Origin: an uncultured Acetobacteraceae bacterium
GTDB taxonomy: Bacteria; Pseudomonadota; Alphaproteobacteria; Acetobacterales; Acetobacteraceae
Reading direction: 5' to 3'
Length of the DNA stretch: 64,000 nt
NCBI GenBank assembly: GCA_903918195.1
Contig: CAIXDS010000099.1
Location: forward strand, 1 to 64,000
Part shown: piece after piece, positions 17,324 through 27,458 of the stretch
Layout of the letters: every line of letters starts with the position of its first letter
How positions within the stretch are numbered: position 1 is the stretch's first letter
The notes under the pieces: model-generated
Databases searched by the model: none
Told to the model about the DNA's origin: nothing
Seen by the model: the letters and a program-made list of their open reading frames with translations, nothing else
Position numbers and translations under genes: made by a program

Positions 17324-18283
17324 ATGTCCGACGCCGAAAGTGCCGCTCAGAGATCCCCCCGGGCGTTGACCGAATTGAAGGTGAGCGGCCACCTGATGAC
17401 TCTGGATGCGGGGCTGTACTGCATCGTTCAGAATCCGTCCCGTGCTGCCGAAGCGGCCTCGGGCCTGCCCGGCGTGCGCCTGTCGCTTCCCCCCGGTCCG
17501 CTCGGCCGGCCGGAGGCGCTGACCATCCGAACGTTCCGCGAGGATGGCTGGCTGCAGGGCGGCGGCGATGCCGCGCTGGTGCGGGTGGCCGGCGGGCCGG
17601 CGCAGGTGCTGGTCACCATCTACCAGTCGCCCAACGCCGATGCCTCGACCGCGCCCAACCTGCAGGTCGTTCGTCTGCTCGACCCCGCCGCCCGCCAGGG
17701 CGCGCCGGTGCCGTCGCCGCAGACCGCGGCCCAGGTGGTTGACGTGCTGGCCCATGTGCAGGGCCAGGGTGATGTCGGCGGTCGCCTGGGTTCCTGGATC
17801 GGCGAGCGCGGCAGCAAGCGCTGGGTGGAGGGGTTCGCGATCGCGCCCGCCGACGGCATTCCCGGCGACGACATCGAGTACCAGGCGGTGCTCGGCCGCG
17901 GCTGGATGTCGCCCTGGGTCGAGGGCGGCCAGTTCTGCGGCAGCCGCGGCATGGCGCTGCCCATCCTCGGCCTGCGCGTGCGCCTGCGCGGCGCCAGCGC
18001 GGCCACCCATGAGTGCCTCTATGCCGCCACCTTCGTGGACGGCGCCAGCATCGGTCCGGTGCAGGCCGGCGAGGCCTGCGAGGCCGAAAGCCTTGCCCCG
18101 GTCGAGGCCTTTTCCGTCATCATCCGCCCGCGCCCGGATGACGAAGCCGCAGCGCTTCCGATCGGCGAGCCCGCGCCCGAGGACCCGCGCGGTCGCGCCG
18201 CCAAGGACCCGGCGGGGAAGACTGCCGCGAGGGGGCCGGTGCAAGCCGCACCGCAGACCGGTCCGCGCCGCGGCAAAAGCTGA
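17324..18283 (+). CDS. Protein with ChW-like (hydrophobic W) repeats, function unknown
   Basis: 319 residues, no signal peptide. Residues about 143-175 (HVQGQGDVGGRLGSWIG, then GSKRWVEGFAI) and about 184-225 (IEYQAVLGRGWMSPWVEGGQ, CGSRGMALPILGLRVRL) resemble the ChW pattern HVQ...GW..WV..G..aGT.G...R+EA+.I.L. That pattern is best known from secreted clostridial proteins and is scattered elsewhere. The N-terminal 110 residues are a separate region of unknown fold (LDAGLYCIVQNPS, LPPGPLGRPEALTIRTF). The C-terminal 50 residues are Pro/Ala-rich and probably disordered. It lies between two glycosyltransferase genes in the T1SS-linked locus, so a carbohydrate- or cargo-binding role is possible. Confidence 0.65.
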   Translation: MSDAESAAQRSPRALTELKVSGHLMTLDAGLYCIVQNPSRAAEAASGLPGVRLSLPPGPLGRPEALTIRTFREDGWLQGGGDAALVRVAGGPAQVLVTIYQSPNADASTAPNLQVVRLLDPAARQGAPVPSPQTAAQVVDVLAHVQGQGDVGGRLGSWIGERGSKRWVEGFAIAPADGIPGDDIEYQAVLGRGWMSPWVEGGQFCGSRGMALPILGLRVRLRGASAATHECLYAATFVDGASIGPVQAGEACEAESLAPVEAFSVIIRPRPDDEAAALPIGEPAPEDPRGRAAKDPAGKTAARGPVQAAPQTGPRRGKS

Positions 18284-18381
18284 CCTCGTCCCTGGGTTCC
18301 CGCCCCGGGCTCATCGGGCGCGGCCACACGTCCTGAGGGCGCCGGCCGTGTCTGTTCCCGCACCTCCTGCCGAGATCGCGC

Positions 18382-19602
18382 GTGCGCTACCTGTTCGTCC
18401 ACCAGAACTTCCCCGGCCAGTACCTGCATTTCGTCCGGCATCTGCTGGAGGACCAGGCGAACGACATCGTTTTTCTGTCGGAGCCGAATAACAACGCCAT
18501 TCCCGGCGTGCGGCGCGTGATCTACCAAAAGCCCACCGCGGGCCGTACCGTGCATCCGAACATCCGTGATTTCGACGCCGCTATCCGCCGGGCCGAGGCG
18601 GCGGCCGGGCTGGCGCGCAACCTGCGCAGCCTCGGCTTCACGCCCGATATCATCATCGGCCACCATGGCTGGGGCGAAATGCTCGATCTGGTGGACGTAT
18701 GGCCCGGCACCAAGCTGCTCGGTTATTTCGAATTCTATTACCAGACCGAGGGCCAGGACGTCGGCTTCGACCGCGAATTCCCGATGGATGTTGGCCAGTT
18801 CCCGCGCATCCGGGCGATGAACACCGTCAACCTGCTGGCGCTGGCGCTGCACCAGCACGGCCAGACGCCCACCCAATGGCAGCACAGCCGCTATCCCGCA
18901 TGGGCGCAGGCGCAGATCGGCGTGCTGCCCGAGGGCGCGCGGCTCGATGTCTGCCGCCCCGACCCCAAGCTGCGCCAGGAGCCCTTCGCGCTTGGCCGCT
19001 TCGTGGTGAAGCCGGGCGAGAAACTGGTCAGCTACGTCGCCCGCAACCTGGAGCCCTATCGGGGCTTTCACGTGATGATGCGCGCGCTGCCCGACCTGCT
19101 GGCGGCGCGGCCGGACGTGAAGGTGGTCATGGTCGGCGGCGACGACGTGAGCTACGGCGCGCGCCTGGCCAACACCACCTGGCGGGCGCATTTCCAGCGC
19201 GAACTGGCCGGCAAATACGATGCCTCGCGGGTGCTGCTGCCCGGGCAGTTGCCCTATCCCGACTATTTGCGCCTGCTGCAGCGGTCGGACGCGCACGTGT
19301 ATCTGACCTACCCGTTCGTGGCCTCGTGGTCATTGCGGGAGGCGCTGGCCTGCGGCTGTGCAATCGTGGCCGCCGACGTCGATCCGGTCCGCGAGTTCGT
19401 CACCAACAAGCGCAACGGCCTGCTGACACCGGCACTGGACCCGGCGGCGCTGGCGCGCACCGTGCTGGAACTGCTGGAGGACGACAAGCTGAACCAGCGC
19501 CTGCGCCGCGCCGCGCGGCGCTACGCCGAGCGCCACCTCGATATGGACCAGCACATCGCGGCGTTTACCGCCCGGGTGGCGGAGTTGACCGGAGGAAGTT
19601 AA
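18382..19602 (+). CDS. Group 1 (GT4) glycosyltransferase
   Basis: 406 residues, GT-B fold. N-terminal MRYLFVHQNFPGQYLHFVRHL and PDIIIGHHGWGEML; the middle has YVARNLEPYRGFHVMMRALPDLL and VKVVMVGGDDVSYG; the nucleotide-sugar motif FVASWSLREALACGCAIVAAD is the GT4 E-x7-E region with Ser in place of the usual Glu partner. DNGL-like KRNGLLTP follows. Start GTG at 18382. Similar proteins occur in polysaccharide and glycan-modification loci; here it closes the plus-strand run that began with the T1SS genes and is followed by a strong hairpin. Confidence 0.88.
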   Translation: MRYLFVHQNFPGQYLHFVRHLLEDQANDIVFLSEPNNNAIPGVRRVIYQKPTAGRTVHPNIRDFDAAIRRAEAAAGLARNLRSLGFTPDIIIGHHGWGEMLDLVDVWPGTKLLGYFEFYYQTEGQDVGFDREFPMDVGQFPRIRAMNTVNLLALALHQHGQTPTQWQHSRYPAWAQAQIGVLPEGARLDVCRPDPKLRQEPFALGRFVVKPGEKLVSYVARNLEPYRGFHVMMRALPDLLAARPDVKVVMVGGDDVSYGARLANTTWRAHFQRELAGKYDASRVLLPGQLPYPDYLRLLQRSDAHVYLTYPFVASWSLREALACGCAIVAADVDPVREFVTNKRNGLLTPALDPAALARTVLELLEDDKLNQRLRRAARRYAERHLDMDQHIAAFTARVAELTGGS

Positions 19603-19633
19603 GGAAGGCCAGGGCAGAGCCCTGGCCTTCCTT
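19601..19633. terminator. 15-bp-stem hairpin between convergent genes
   Basis: AAGGAAGGCCAGGGC and its exact complement are separated by AGA, giving a 15-bp stem with a 3-base loop. It sits between the stop of the GT4 gene and the stop of ubiV, with pyrimidine-rich tails on both sides, so it can end transcription from both directions. Its core belongs to the CCAGGGC-N3-GCCCTGG repeat family. Confidence 0.8.
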
Positions 19634-19639
19634 ACTTCC

Positions 19640-20584
19640 TCAGGCTAGCACCGTCGCCGCCCGCGCCGGCTCAACGAACTGGTGCCCCGGCGCGGCATAA
19701 TAAAACCCGTTGGCAAAGGGCATGTCCGGATACAGCAGGCCCAGCCGCTGCACCGCCGCGCCCGGCTCCAGCCGTTCTTCCAGCACGTCGCGGAACAAGG
19801 CGGCGGTTGCCACCATGTCGCCGGTCTGCGGCGACAGGCGGAAGCGCTGCACGCCGGCTTCCCGCAGCGGCGCCAGTTCGTGCATCAGGTTGGCGCAGCT
19901 ATGCGACAGTGTTTGCACCCCGTTCATCGCCAGGAACGGCATGTCCTCGATGGTGCGGATCGGCCGCCCGTCGGGGTCGGCCTTGCAGGCGAACTGGCAG
20001 GCATCCTTGGTGCGGTCCTCGGCGCGGGCATGGAAGCAGCGCGCCGAGATGGCCAGCGGCACCCGGCCGAACACGAACACTTCCAGCGGAATGCTGGACA
20101 GCCGCGCCAGGTCGGCGATCAGGGCGCCGGGCAATTCCGGGTTGAGGCAGGCGCGCACCGCGCCCTGGCCGACCAGGAAGGCCAGCGCGTCCTCGTTGTA
20201 GATGTTCACGAACGGGCCGATGGCGTGCGGCTGGCCACGCAGCGCCGGCAGCACGCCGACGTCGTTGACTTCCACCAGCCCCGGCGCCGCGGCGATCAGC
20301 GCGCGCATGGCGGTCTGTTCGCGCTCGTCGCTGACCAGCGACAGGGTTGACATCAGCACGTCCTTGCCGGCCCGGCGCAGGCGGGCGACCACCTCGGGCA
20401 GGTCGTCTTCGAAGAACGGCATGCGCTTGGAGCACACCACTTCGCCGAGGCAGACCGTGTCGTAATCGCCCTCGTCGGCGATGCGGAAATAGAAGTCGCG
20501 CACCGTCTCGGCGGGCCAGTGGAACAGCACCGGTCCCAGCACCAGTTGCGGCCCCAGCCGGGCCGAACGCGGGTCGGTCATCAT
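19640..20584 (-). CDS. ubiV: Ubiquinone biosynthesis protein UbiV (U32 family)
   Basis: 314 residues, the short partner of the UbiU-UbiV pair needed for oxygen-independent hydroxylation of ubiquinone. Seen: LGPVLFHWPAETVRDFY, CLGEVVCSKR, then C-terminal CFHARAEDRTKDACQFACKADPDG containing the Cys residues that bind the Fe-S cluster in this family, and FRLSPQTGDM near the end. The ATG at 20584-20582 overlaps the ubiU stop (ATGA), so the two are translationally coupled. The family was long annotated as U32 peptidases (YhbV); the quinone role is established for the UbiUV pair. Confidence 0.92.
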   Translation of the reverse strand: MMTDPRSARLGPQLVLGPVLFHWPAETVRDFYFRIADEGDYDTVCLGEVVCSKRMPFFEDDLPEVVARLRRAGKDVLMSTLSLVSDEREQTAMRALIAAAPGLVEVNDVGVLPALRGQPHAIGPFVNIYNEDALAFLVGQGAVRACLNPELPGALIADLARLSSIPLEVFVFGRVPLAISARCFHARAEDRTKDACQFACKADPDGRPIRTIEDMPFLAMNGVQTLSHSCANLMHELAPLREAGVQRFRLSPQTGDMVATAALFRDVLEERLEPGAAVQRLGLLYPDMPFANGFYYAAPGHQFVEPARAATVLA

Positions 20585-21597
20585 CGCCATCCCTTCCGAA
20601 AGGCGCCGCGGGTTTCCTCGCCGCCCTCGGCGAGCCGGCGCAGCCGCTCCAGCGCCGCGCCGTGGCGGGCCAGCGGCTCGCCGCGCGCTTCGGCGTCGAT
20701 CAGTTCGCGGAAGGCCGAGACCACTTCGGCCACGTAGAACCGGCCGCGCTGACGGCCCTCGATCTTGAAGGCGCAGATGCCGGCGCGCCGCATCGTGCCG
20801 ATGTACTCGGCGGCGTTCAGGCACTCCGGCTCTTCGAAGATGTAGGCCGCGTCGGCATCGCCGGCGAAATAGCGGCCCTTGCACACGGTCGGGTAGCCGG
20901 CCGCCTCGCCGGGACCGAACGAGTTGGTGACGAAATCGCCCAGCCGGCACAGCAATTCGCCGTCCGCCTGGTCGTAACGCACATGCTCGGCCGGCGAGCA
21001 CACGCCGCACAGATTGGGCGAGCGCCCGGTGGCATAGGCCGAGAGCGAGCAGCGCCCCTCGGTCATCGGGCTCAGGCTGCCGAAGATGAAGCACTCGATC
21101 TCGACCGGCACGCGCGATTTCAGCTCGGCGATTTCGTCGAGGGTGAACATGCGCGGCAGGATCATCCGGGCGATGCCGAAGAACTCGTAATAATACTCGA
21201 TCGAGGCCACGGTGGAGGCGCCGGCCTGCACCGACAGGTGGCGGCGCAGCTTCGGGTGGGTGCGCGCGGCGTAGTCGAGCAGGCCGATATCGGCCATGAT
21301 GACGGCATCCGCGCCCAGGCTTGCCGCGGTGTCGATGGCGGCATGCCACAGCTTGGTGTTGCCGGCCGAGGCGTAGGTGTTGATGGCCACGTTCACCTTG
21401 CGCCCGCGCGCATGGGCGTAGGCGAGGCCGTCCTTCAAATCCTCGGGGGTGAAATTCAGGCCGGGGTAGTTGCGGGCGTTGGTGGCGTCGCGGAAACCGC
21501 AATAGACGGTGTCGGCGCCGGCATCGATGGCCGCGACCAGGGCCGCCGGCGTGCCGCCGGGGGCGACGATCTCGGGGATCATCATGGTTTCGCTCAT
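20581..21597 (-). CDS. ubiU: Ubiquinone biosynthesis protein UbiU (U32 family)
   Basis: 338 residues. Seen: EIVAPGGTPAALVAAIDAGA at the N-terminus, CGFRDATNARNYPGLNFT, LSVQAGASTVASIEYYYEFFG, the family signature RMFTLDEIAELK, then IECFIFGSLSPMTEGRCSLSA and NLCGVCSP with the Cys residues expected to hold the [4Fe-4S] cluster, and FKIEGRQRGRFYV. With UbiV it forms the heterodimer that supports oxygen-independent hydroxylation of the ubiquinone ring. The start overlaps the ubiT stop as ATGA at 21597-21594. Confidence 0.94.
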   Translation of the reverse strand: MSETMMIPEIVAPGGTPAALVAAIDAGADTVYCGFRDATNARNYPGLNFTPEDLKDGLAYAHARGRKVNVAINTYASAGNTKLWHAAIDTAASLGADAVIMADIGLLDYAARTHPKLRRHLSVQAGASTVASIEYYYEFFGIARMILPRMFTLDEIAELKSRVPVEIECFIFGSLSPMTEGRCSLSAYATGRSPNLCGVCSPAEHVRYDQADGELLCRLGDFVTNSFGPGEAAGYPTVCKGRYFAGDADAAYIFEEPECLNAAEYIGTMRRAGICAFKIEGRQRGRFYVAEVVSAFRELIDAEARGEPLARHGAALERLRRLAEGGEETRGAFRKGWR

Positions 21598-22283
21598 GGT
21601 TTTGCTCCCAGGGCGGCGGCCAGGGCCGCGCTGGGCTTCGGCCGCGGCTTCGGCGTGGTGTCTTTCAGCCGCCGCACTTCGCTGCGCAGGGCGGCGACAT
21701 CGCCTTCCAGCCGCGCGGTGCGCTCGGCCAGCGGGCCGAGGAGAATACCGGCCCAGCGGTCAACCATGACACCGGCGCCGCGCACCACCGGGCCGAGCGG
21801 GCCGGGCAGGTTGAGGAACTCGGCGAACAGGTCCACCCCTGCGCCATCCATGGCATTGCGCAGCGTCACCGCCGCCGCCATATCGCCGGTGACGGTCAGT
21901 TCGCGGCTGAAGAACAGTGCATCGCCGTCCCGCCCGCCGCGCACCAGGTCGTAGAACAGCCGCAGCGGCCCGCGCATCTGCGCATCGGTCTGCGGTGCGT
22001 CCGCCTCCAGCGCCTGCTCGCGGTCGATCAGATTGACGGTGAACTTGCCCTCGGGGAAGTCGAGCAGGAAGGCGTAGGGCAGTTCCTCCGGCACGATCAG
22101 CAGCCGCTTGCCCTTCAGTTCGGCGAGCCTGGTGGCAAGCTTCGGGTACCGCTGGGGTATGCTGCCCGTCATGCGGCGCAGCAGGCCGGCGATCAGCGGT
22201 TGCGGGAGCGTCGCCAGGGCAAGCGACACGGCGAGATCGTGGGAACCCGGCCGCGGGAGCGTGGGTGCGTGTCGGAACAACAT
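21594..22283 (-). CDS. ubiT: SCP2-domain lipid carrier UbiT
   Basis: 229 residues; first gene of ubiT-ubiU-ubiV. An SCP2 sterol-carrier fold covers about residues 45-150 (LATRLAELKGKRLLIVPEEL, FTVNLIDREQALEA, FFSRELTVTGDMAAAVTLRNA). The C-terminal 80 residues contain a predicted amphipathic segment (LLGPLAERTARLEGDVAALR) and a basic, Pro-rich tail. UbiT binds prenylated quinone precursors for the anaerobic pathway. An FNR-type box lies 38 bases before its ATG. Confidence 0.88.
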   Translation of the reverse strand: MLFRHAPTLPRPGSHDLAVSLALATLPQPLIAGLLRRMTGSIPQRYPKLATRLAELKGKRLLIVPEELPYAFLLDFPEGKFTVNLIDREQALEADAPQTDAQMRGPLRLFYDLVRGGRDGDALFFSRELTVTGDMAAAVTLRNAMDGAGVDLFAEFLNLPGPLGPVVRGAGVMVDRWAGILLGPLAERTARLEGDVAALRSEVRRLKDTTPKPRPKPSAALAAALGAKP

Positions 22284-22320
22284 AGCGGCGGACCCTCATC
22301 CCGTTGCGGTTGTGATGGCG

Positions 22321-22334
22321 TTGATTTGGATCAA
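22321..22334. promoter_or_regulatory. FNR/Anr-type box upstream of ubiTUV
   Basis: TTGATTTGGATCAA fits the consensus TTGAT-N4-ATCAA exactly. Its centre is 44.5 bases before the ubiT start codon, on the upstream side, as expected for activation under oxygen limitation. No other gene start is near except the tRNA gene, which ends 110 bases further upstream. Confidence 0.85.
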
Positions 22335-22444
22335 ACCCAACACAGTTGCAATCAGATTATTTTTGAAACAAAATCGCCGTACAACAGAACCCTTCGCGCC
22401 AAGGCGCGGGAAGCAGGCGGCGGAGAAGCTGCTTGCACGGGGAC

Positions 22445-22519
22445 TGGTGGGCGCGACAGGGATTGAACCTGTGACCCTTCGCGTGTGAAGCGAATGCTCT
22501 CCCGCTGAGCTACGCGCCC
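22445..22519 (-). tRNA. tRNA-Val, anticodon CAC
   Basis: On the minus strand: acceptor GGGCGCG pairing with CGCGCCC, D arm GCTCAGCGGGAGAGC, anticodon arm TTCGC-TTCACAC-GCGAA giving anticodon CAC, and T arm CACAGGTTCAATCCCTGTC (one-base slip in register). The 3' CCA is encoded (TGG at 22445-22447 on the plus strand). All stems pair. It lies upstream of ubiT in the same direction; no integrase or duplicated end suggests use as an attachment site. Confidence 0.97.
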
Positions 22520-22606
22520 GGGAGCGGTCTGATAGGTCGCGGCCCTTCGGCCTGTCAAGCCTCGCGGCCCCGTTGCATTCCGGCCTTGAAGGCGCAGATA
22601 GCCGAC

Positions 22607-23428
22607 ATGCAAGAAAGACTGCCCGCCCTGATGGGGCTGCTGCTGATCCTGCTGTTGCGGCCCGACCTGGCGGCAGCCCAGACCGGCCCCGACCCCGCCA
22701 CGGTGCACATGCGCTACACCGGCAGTGCCGTCGGCCTGGATGTGATGCGGGCGGACGCGACGGTGTCCATGGACCGCGCCGGCTACAGCATCCGGCTCTC
22801 CTCGCGCACGGTCGGCCTGCTGTCCGCCTTCGTGCGCAGCGACCAGCACAACACGGTGTGGGGCGTCTGGCGCGGCGGCCGGCCGGAGCCGCAGCGCTTC
22901 TGGTCCTGGGGCACGCTGCGCGGCCAACCGCGCGAGACCCTGATCGATTACGAGAAGGGCGTGCCGGTGGTGCGCCGGCTGACCCCGCCAACCGACGGCG
23001 AGCGCGAGCCGGTTCCCGACCAGGCGCGCGGCGACACCATCGACACGCTCAGCGCCATTGCCTTCCTGGTCCGCCACGTGGCCGACACCGGCCGGTGCGA
23101 CGGCCAGGCGCGCGTTTTCGACGGCCGCCGCCTGACCGAGATCAGTGCCAGCACGGTGGGGCAGGTGGTGGCGGCGTCCGGCGAGGTGGGCGGCTACGCG
23201 GGCGACACGCTGCGCTGCGACTTCACCGGCCGGCTGCTGGCCGGGTTCATGCTGGATGATTCGGCATGGCAGCGCCGGCCGCACGGCGGCGCCGCCTGGA
23301 TGGCCAGGGCGGTGCCGGGCGGACCGCCGGTTCCGGTGCGCCTGACCTTCGAAACGCGCTGGGTCGGCGAGATCGCCATGGTGCTGACCGAGGCCGGCCC
23401 GGGACCGTTGCCGGAGACGGCGCGCTGA
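22607..23428 (+). CDS. Exported DUF3108 protein
   Basis: About 273 residues. A signal peptide is visible: LPALMGLLLILLLRPDLAAAQ, cleavage after AAA. The mature part follows the DUF3108 pattern (MRYTGSAVGLDVMRADATV, YSIRLSSRTVGLLSAFV, RDTIDTLSAIAFL-like GDTIDTLSAIAFLVRHV, FDGRRLTEI), a periplasmic or outer-membrane-linked domain of unknown function. ATG at 22607 is preferred because the signal peptide follows directly; a TTG at 22586 is in frame. Its stop and the gph stop abut as TGATCA. Confidence 0.82.
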   Translation: MQERLPALMGLLLILLLRPDLAAAQTGPDPATVHMRYTGSAVGLDVMRADATVSMDRAGYSIRLSSRTVGLLSAFVRSDQHNTVWGVWRGGRPEPQRFWSWGTLRGQPRETLIDYEKGVPVVRRLTPPTDGEREPVPDQARGDTIDTLSAIAFLVRHVADTGRCDGQARVFDGRRLTEISASTVGQVVAASGEVGGYAGDTLRCDFTGRLLAGFMLDDSAWQRRPHGGAAWMARAVPGGPPVPVRLTFETRWVGEIAMVLTEAGPGPLPETAR

Positions 23429-24082
23429 TCAGTCCGCCAGCAGCCGCCCCGCGATCGCTGGCAGATCACTGAACCTTTCCGCCACCGCCGCCGCCTGCGC
23501 GCCCACCTCGGGGCCGCCATAGCCCCAGGCCGCGAAGATCGCTGGCATGCCGAGCGCGGACGCGGCCAGCATGTCGTTGTGGTGATCGCCCGCCATCACC
23601 GCGCGGGCGGGCGTGCCGCCGGCCGCCTGCAGCGTCGCCAGCAGATGTCCCGGATCGGGCTTGCGCACCGGAAAACTGTCGCCGCCGCCGATCGCGGCGA
23701 AGAACCCGTCGAGCCCCAGTGCGGCCAGCAGCGTCCGGGCCGGCGCCAGCGGCTTGTTGGTGCACACCGCCAGCGCCCACCCCGCGTCGCGCAGAATGCG
23801 CAGCGTTTCCGCAACGCCGGGGAAGGCGCGCGTGCGCACCGCCGCGTTGGCGCCGTAATCGGCCAGGAATTCGGCCAGGGCGGTGCTGTCCGGCACCCGC
23901 CCGCGCGCGGCAAAGGCCCGCTCCACCAGCACCAGCGCGCCGTCGCCCACCATGCGCATCACCTCCGGCTCGGTGAAGCCGGGCAGGGCGCGGGCCGCCA
24001 TCAGCCGGTCCAGCGCGGCGGCGAGGTCGGGCACGGAATCGACCAGCGTGCCGTCGAGATCAAGGACAAGGGTGCGCTGCAT
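23429..24082 (-). CDS. gph: HAD-family phosphatase, phosphoglycolate phosphatase type
   Basis: 217 residues. Motif I VLDLDGTLVDS with both catalytic Asp, motif II VCTNKP, motif III Lys region around GDSFPVRKPDPGHL, motif IV MAGDHHND. The helical cap between motifs I and II (LMAARALPGFTEPEVMRMVGDG) matches the Gph/PGP subfamily, which clears 2-phosphoglycolate made during oxygen-damage repair or photorespiration. Other phosphate esters are possible. An upstream in-frame ATG would add nine residues before MQRTLVLDLDG; the shorter start fits the family. Confidence 0.85.
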   Translation of the reverse strand: MQRTLVLDLDGTLVDSVPDLAAALDRLMAARALPGFTEPEVMRMVGDGALVLVERAFAARGRVPDSTALAEFLADYGANAAVRTRAFPGVAETLRILRDAGWALAVCTNKPLAPARTLLAALGLDGFFAAIGGGDSFPVRKPDPGHLLATLQAAGGTPARAVMAGDHHNDMLAASALGMPAIFAAWGYGGPEVGAQAAAVAERFSDLPAIAGRLLAD

Positions 24083-24167
24083 GAAGCTCCGGCTTCTGGG
24101 TGGGGTCACTGTTGCGGACGGAAATCAAGCTTGACCCCGCCGGGCGACCGGCGGAACCATCCTTCCT

Positions 24168-24197
24168 TTGACACGGCTCGTCGCACGCCGCTACCTC
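24168..24197 (+). promoter_or_regulatory. Possible glmU promoter giving a nearly leaderless mRNA
   Basis: TTGACA at 24168-24173 is an exact -35 match. A weak TACCTC lies at 24192-24197 with an 18-base spacer. Transcription would begin almost at the ATG at 24204. The -10 is poor, so this is tentative. Confidence 0.25.
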
Positions 24198-24203
24198 GGG
24201 GCC

Positions 24204-25517
24204 ATGATGTCCGCCACCGCTATCCTGCTCGCCGCGGGTCTGGGCACCCGGATGAAGTCGGCGCTGCCCAAGGCGCTGCATCCGATCGCCGGCCGGCCGA
24301 TGCTGGCCCACCTGATCGAAAGCTGCACCGCGGCGTTCGAACACGTCGTTGTCGTGGTCGGCCCCGGCATGGAGGCGCTGGCGAAGGTAGCAGCGCCGCA
24401 CCCGGTGGTGGTGCAGCAGCAGCGCTTGGGCACCGCGCACGCCGCCCTGCAGGCCGCCGACCTGTTCGGCGACGGCGACGTGGCGGTGCTGTACGCCGAC
24501 AACCCGCTGGTCACCCCGGCGACCCTGCAACGTCTGCGCCAGCGCCGCGCCGACGGCGATGTGGGACTGGCGCTGCTGGCCATGCGCCCGGCCGATCCGG
24601 CCCGCTACGGCCGCGTCATCTCCCGCGACGGTTTTGTCCAGCGCATCGTCGAATGGGCCGACGCCTCGCCGGAGGAGCGCGCCGAGGGGCTGTGCAACGC
24701 CGGCGTGCTGTGCGCCGAGGCTGGCCGCATGCACGCCTGGCTGCACGCCGTGCGCAATGACAATGCCAAGGGCGAGTACTACCTCACCGACGTGGTGGCG
24801 CTGGCCCGCGCCGATCGCGCCCTGGTCGCCGCCGTCGAGGCACCCGAGGCGGAACTGCGCGGCATCAATTCCCGGGTGGAACTGGCCGATGCGGAGGCCG
24901 CGGTACAGGCCAGGCTGCGGCTGGCAGCGATGGAGGCGGGGGTCACCATGACCGACCCCGCCAGCGTGTTCCTGTGCGCCGATACGCGCTTCGGCACCGA
25001 TGTGACGCTCGGTCCCAACGTGGTGTTCGGCCCCGGGGTCACCGTCGAAAGCGGCGTGGAGGTGCGCGCCTTCAGCCATCTGGAGGGCTGCCATGTCGGC
25101 AACGGCGCCGTCGTCGGCCCGTTCGCCCGGCTGCGGCCCGGCACGGTGCTGGGGGCGCGTGCCCATGTCGGCAATTTCGTCGAGCTGAAGGCGGCGCGGC
25201 TCGGCGAGGGGGCGAAGGCCAACCATCTGTCCTATCTGGGCGATGCCGAGATCGGCGCGGGCAGCAACATCGGCGCCGGCACCATCACCTGCAACTACGA
25301 CGGTTTCGCCAAGCACCGCACCATCATCGGCGCGAATGCTTTCGTTGGCTCGGATTCCATTCTGGTGGCACCGGTGACCGTGGGGGACGGCGCGCTGGTG
25401 ACCGCCGGCAGCGTCATTACTGAGGATGTTCCGCCGGACTCGATGGCGTTTGGGCGGGCCCGGCAGGAAAATAAGGCGGGTCTTGCCGCGGCTTTTCGGG
25501 CGGCGCGTCGGAAGTAA
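24204..25517 (+). CDS. glmU: Bifunctional GlcNAc-1-P uridyltransferase / glucosamine-1-P acetyltransferase
   Basis: 437 residues, close to the usual 450. N-terminal uridyltransferase with LAAGLGTRMKSALPKALHPI, QQQRLGTAHA and YADNPLVTP; C-terminal left-handed beta-helix with hexapeptide repeats from about residue 245 and the acetyltransferase segment NYDGFAKHRTIIGANAFVGS. It makes UDP-GlcNAc for peptidoglycan and for lipid A (LpxA is at 42.9 kb). ATG at 24204 (then 24207) begins the conserved TAILLAAG; an upstream TTG at 24168 would add a non-conserved leader. glmS follows after a repeat-filled gap. Confidence 0.96.
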   Translation: MMSATAILLAAGLGTRMKSALPKALHPIAGRPMLAHLIESCTAAFEHVVVVVGPGMEALAKVAAPHPVVVQQQRLGTAHAALQAADLFGDGDVAVLYADNPLVTPATLQRLRQRRADGDVGLALLAMRPADPARYGRVISRDGFVQRIVEWADASPEERAEGLCNAGVLCAEAGRMHAWLHAVRNDNAKGEYYLTDVVALARADRALVAAVEAPEAELRGINSRVELADAEAAVQARLRLAAMEAGVTMTDPASVFLCADTRFGTDVTLGPNVVFGPGVTVESGVEVRAFSHLEGCHVGNGAVVGPFARLRPGTVLGARAHVGNFVELKAARLGEGAKANHLSYLGDAEIGAGSNIGAGTITCNYDGFAKHRTIIGANAFVGSDSILVAPVTVGDGALVTAGSVITEDVPPDSMAFGRARQENKAGLAAAFRAARRK

Positions 25518-25521
25518 GTAA

Positions 25522-25615
25522 GGCCAGGGCTCTGCCCTGGACCCGCCAAGGGCCGAGAGGCCCCTGGACCCCATTCCCTGGACCCGCCAAGGGCCGAGAG
25601 GCCCCTGGACCCCAT
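25522..25615. repeat. Hairpin repeat with a 41-base tandem duplication, glmU-glmS gap
   Basis: CCAGGGC-TCT-GCCCTGG at 25523-25539 is followed by two identical 41-base units (25534-25574 and 25575-25615). Each unit holds CCAAGGGCC and GGCCCCTGG around a GAGA loop and ends in ACCCCATT. It belongs to the same family as the element at 30838-30881. It may terminate or attenuate transcription between glmU and glmS. Confidence 0.85.
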
Positions 25616-25634
25616 TCCCTTAAGAGGTTCCTTT

Positions 25635-27444
<1,810 letters not shown>

Positions 27445-27458
<14 letters not shown>

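Noticed and set aside
22445..22519. tRNA-Val as an attachment site of an integrated element
   Set aside because: No integrase nearby and no duplicate of the tRNA end was noticed; flanking genes are ordinary chromosome genes.
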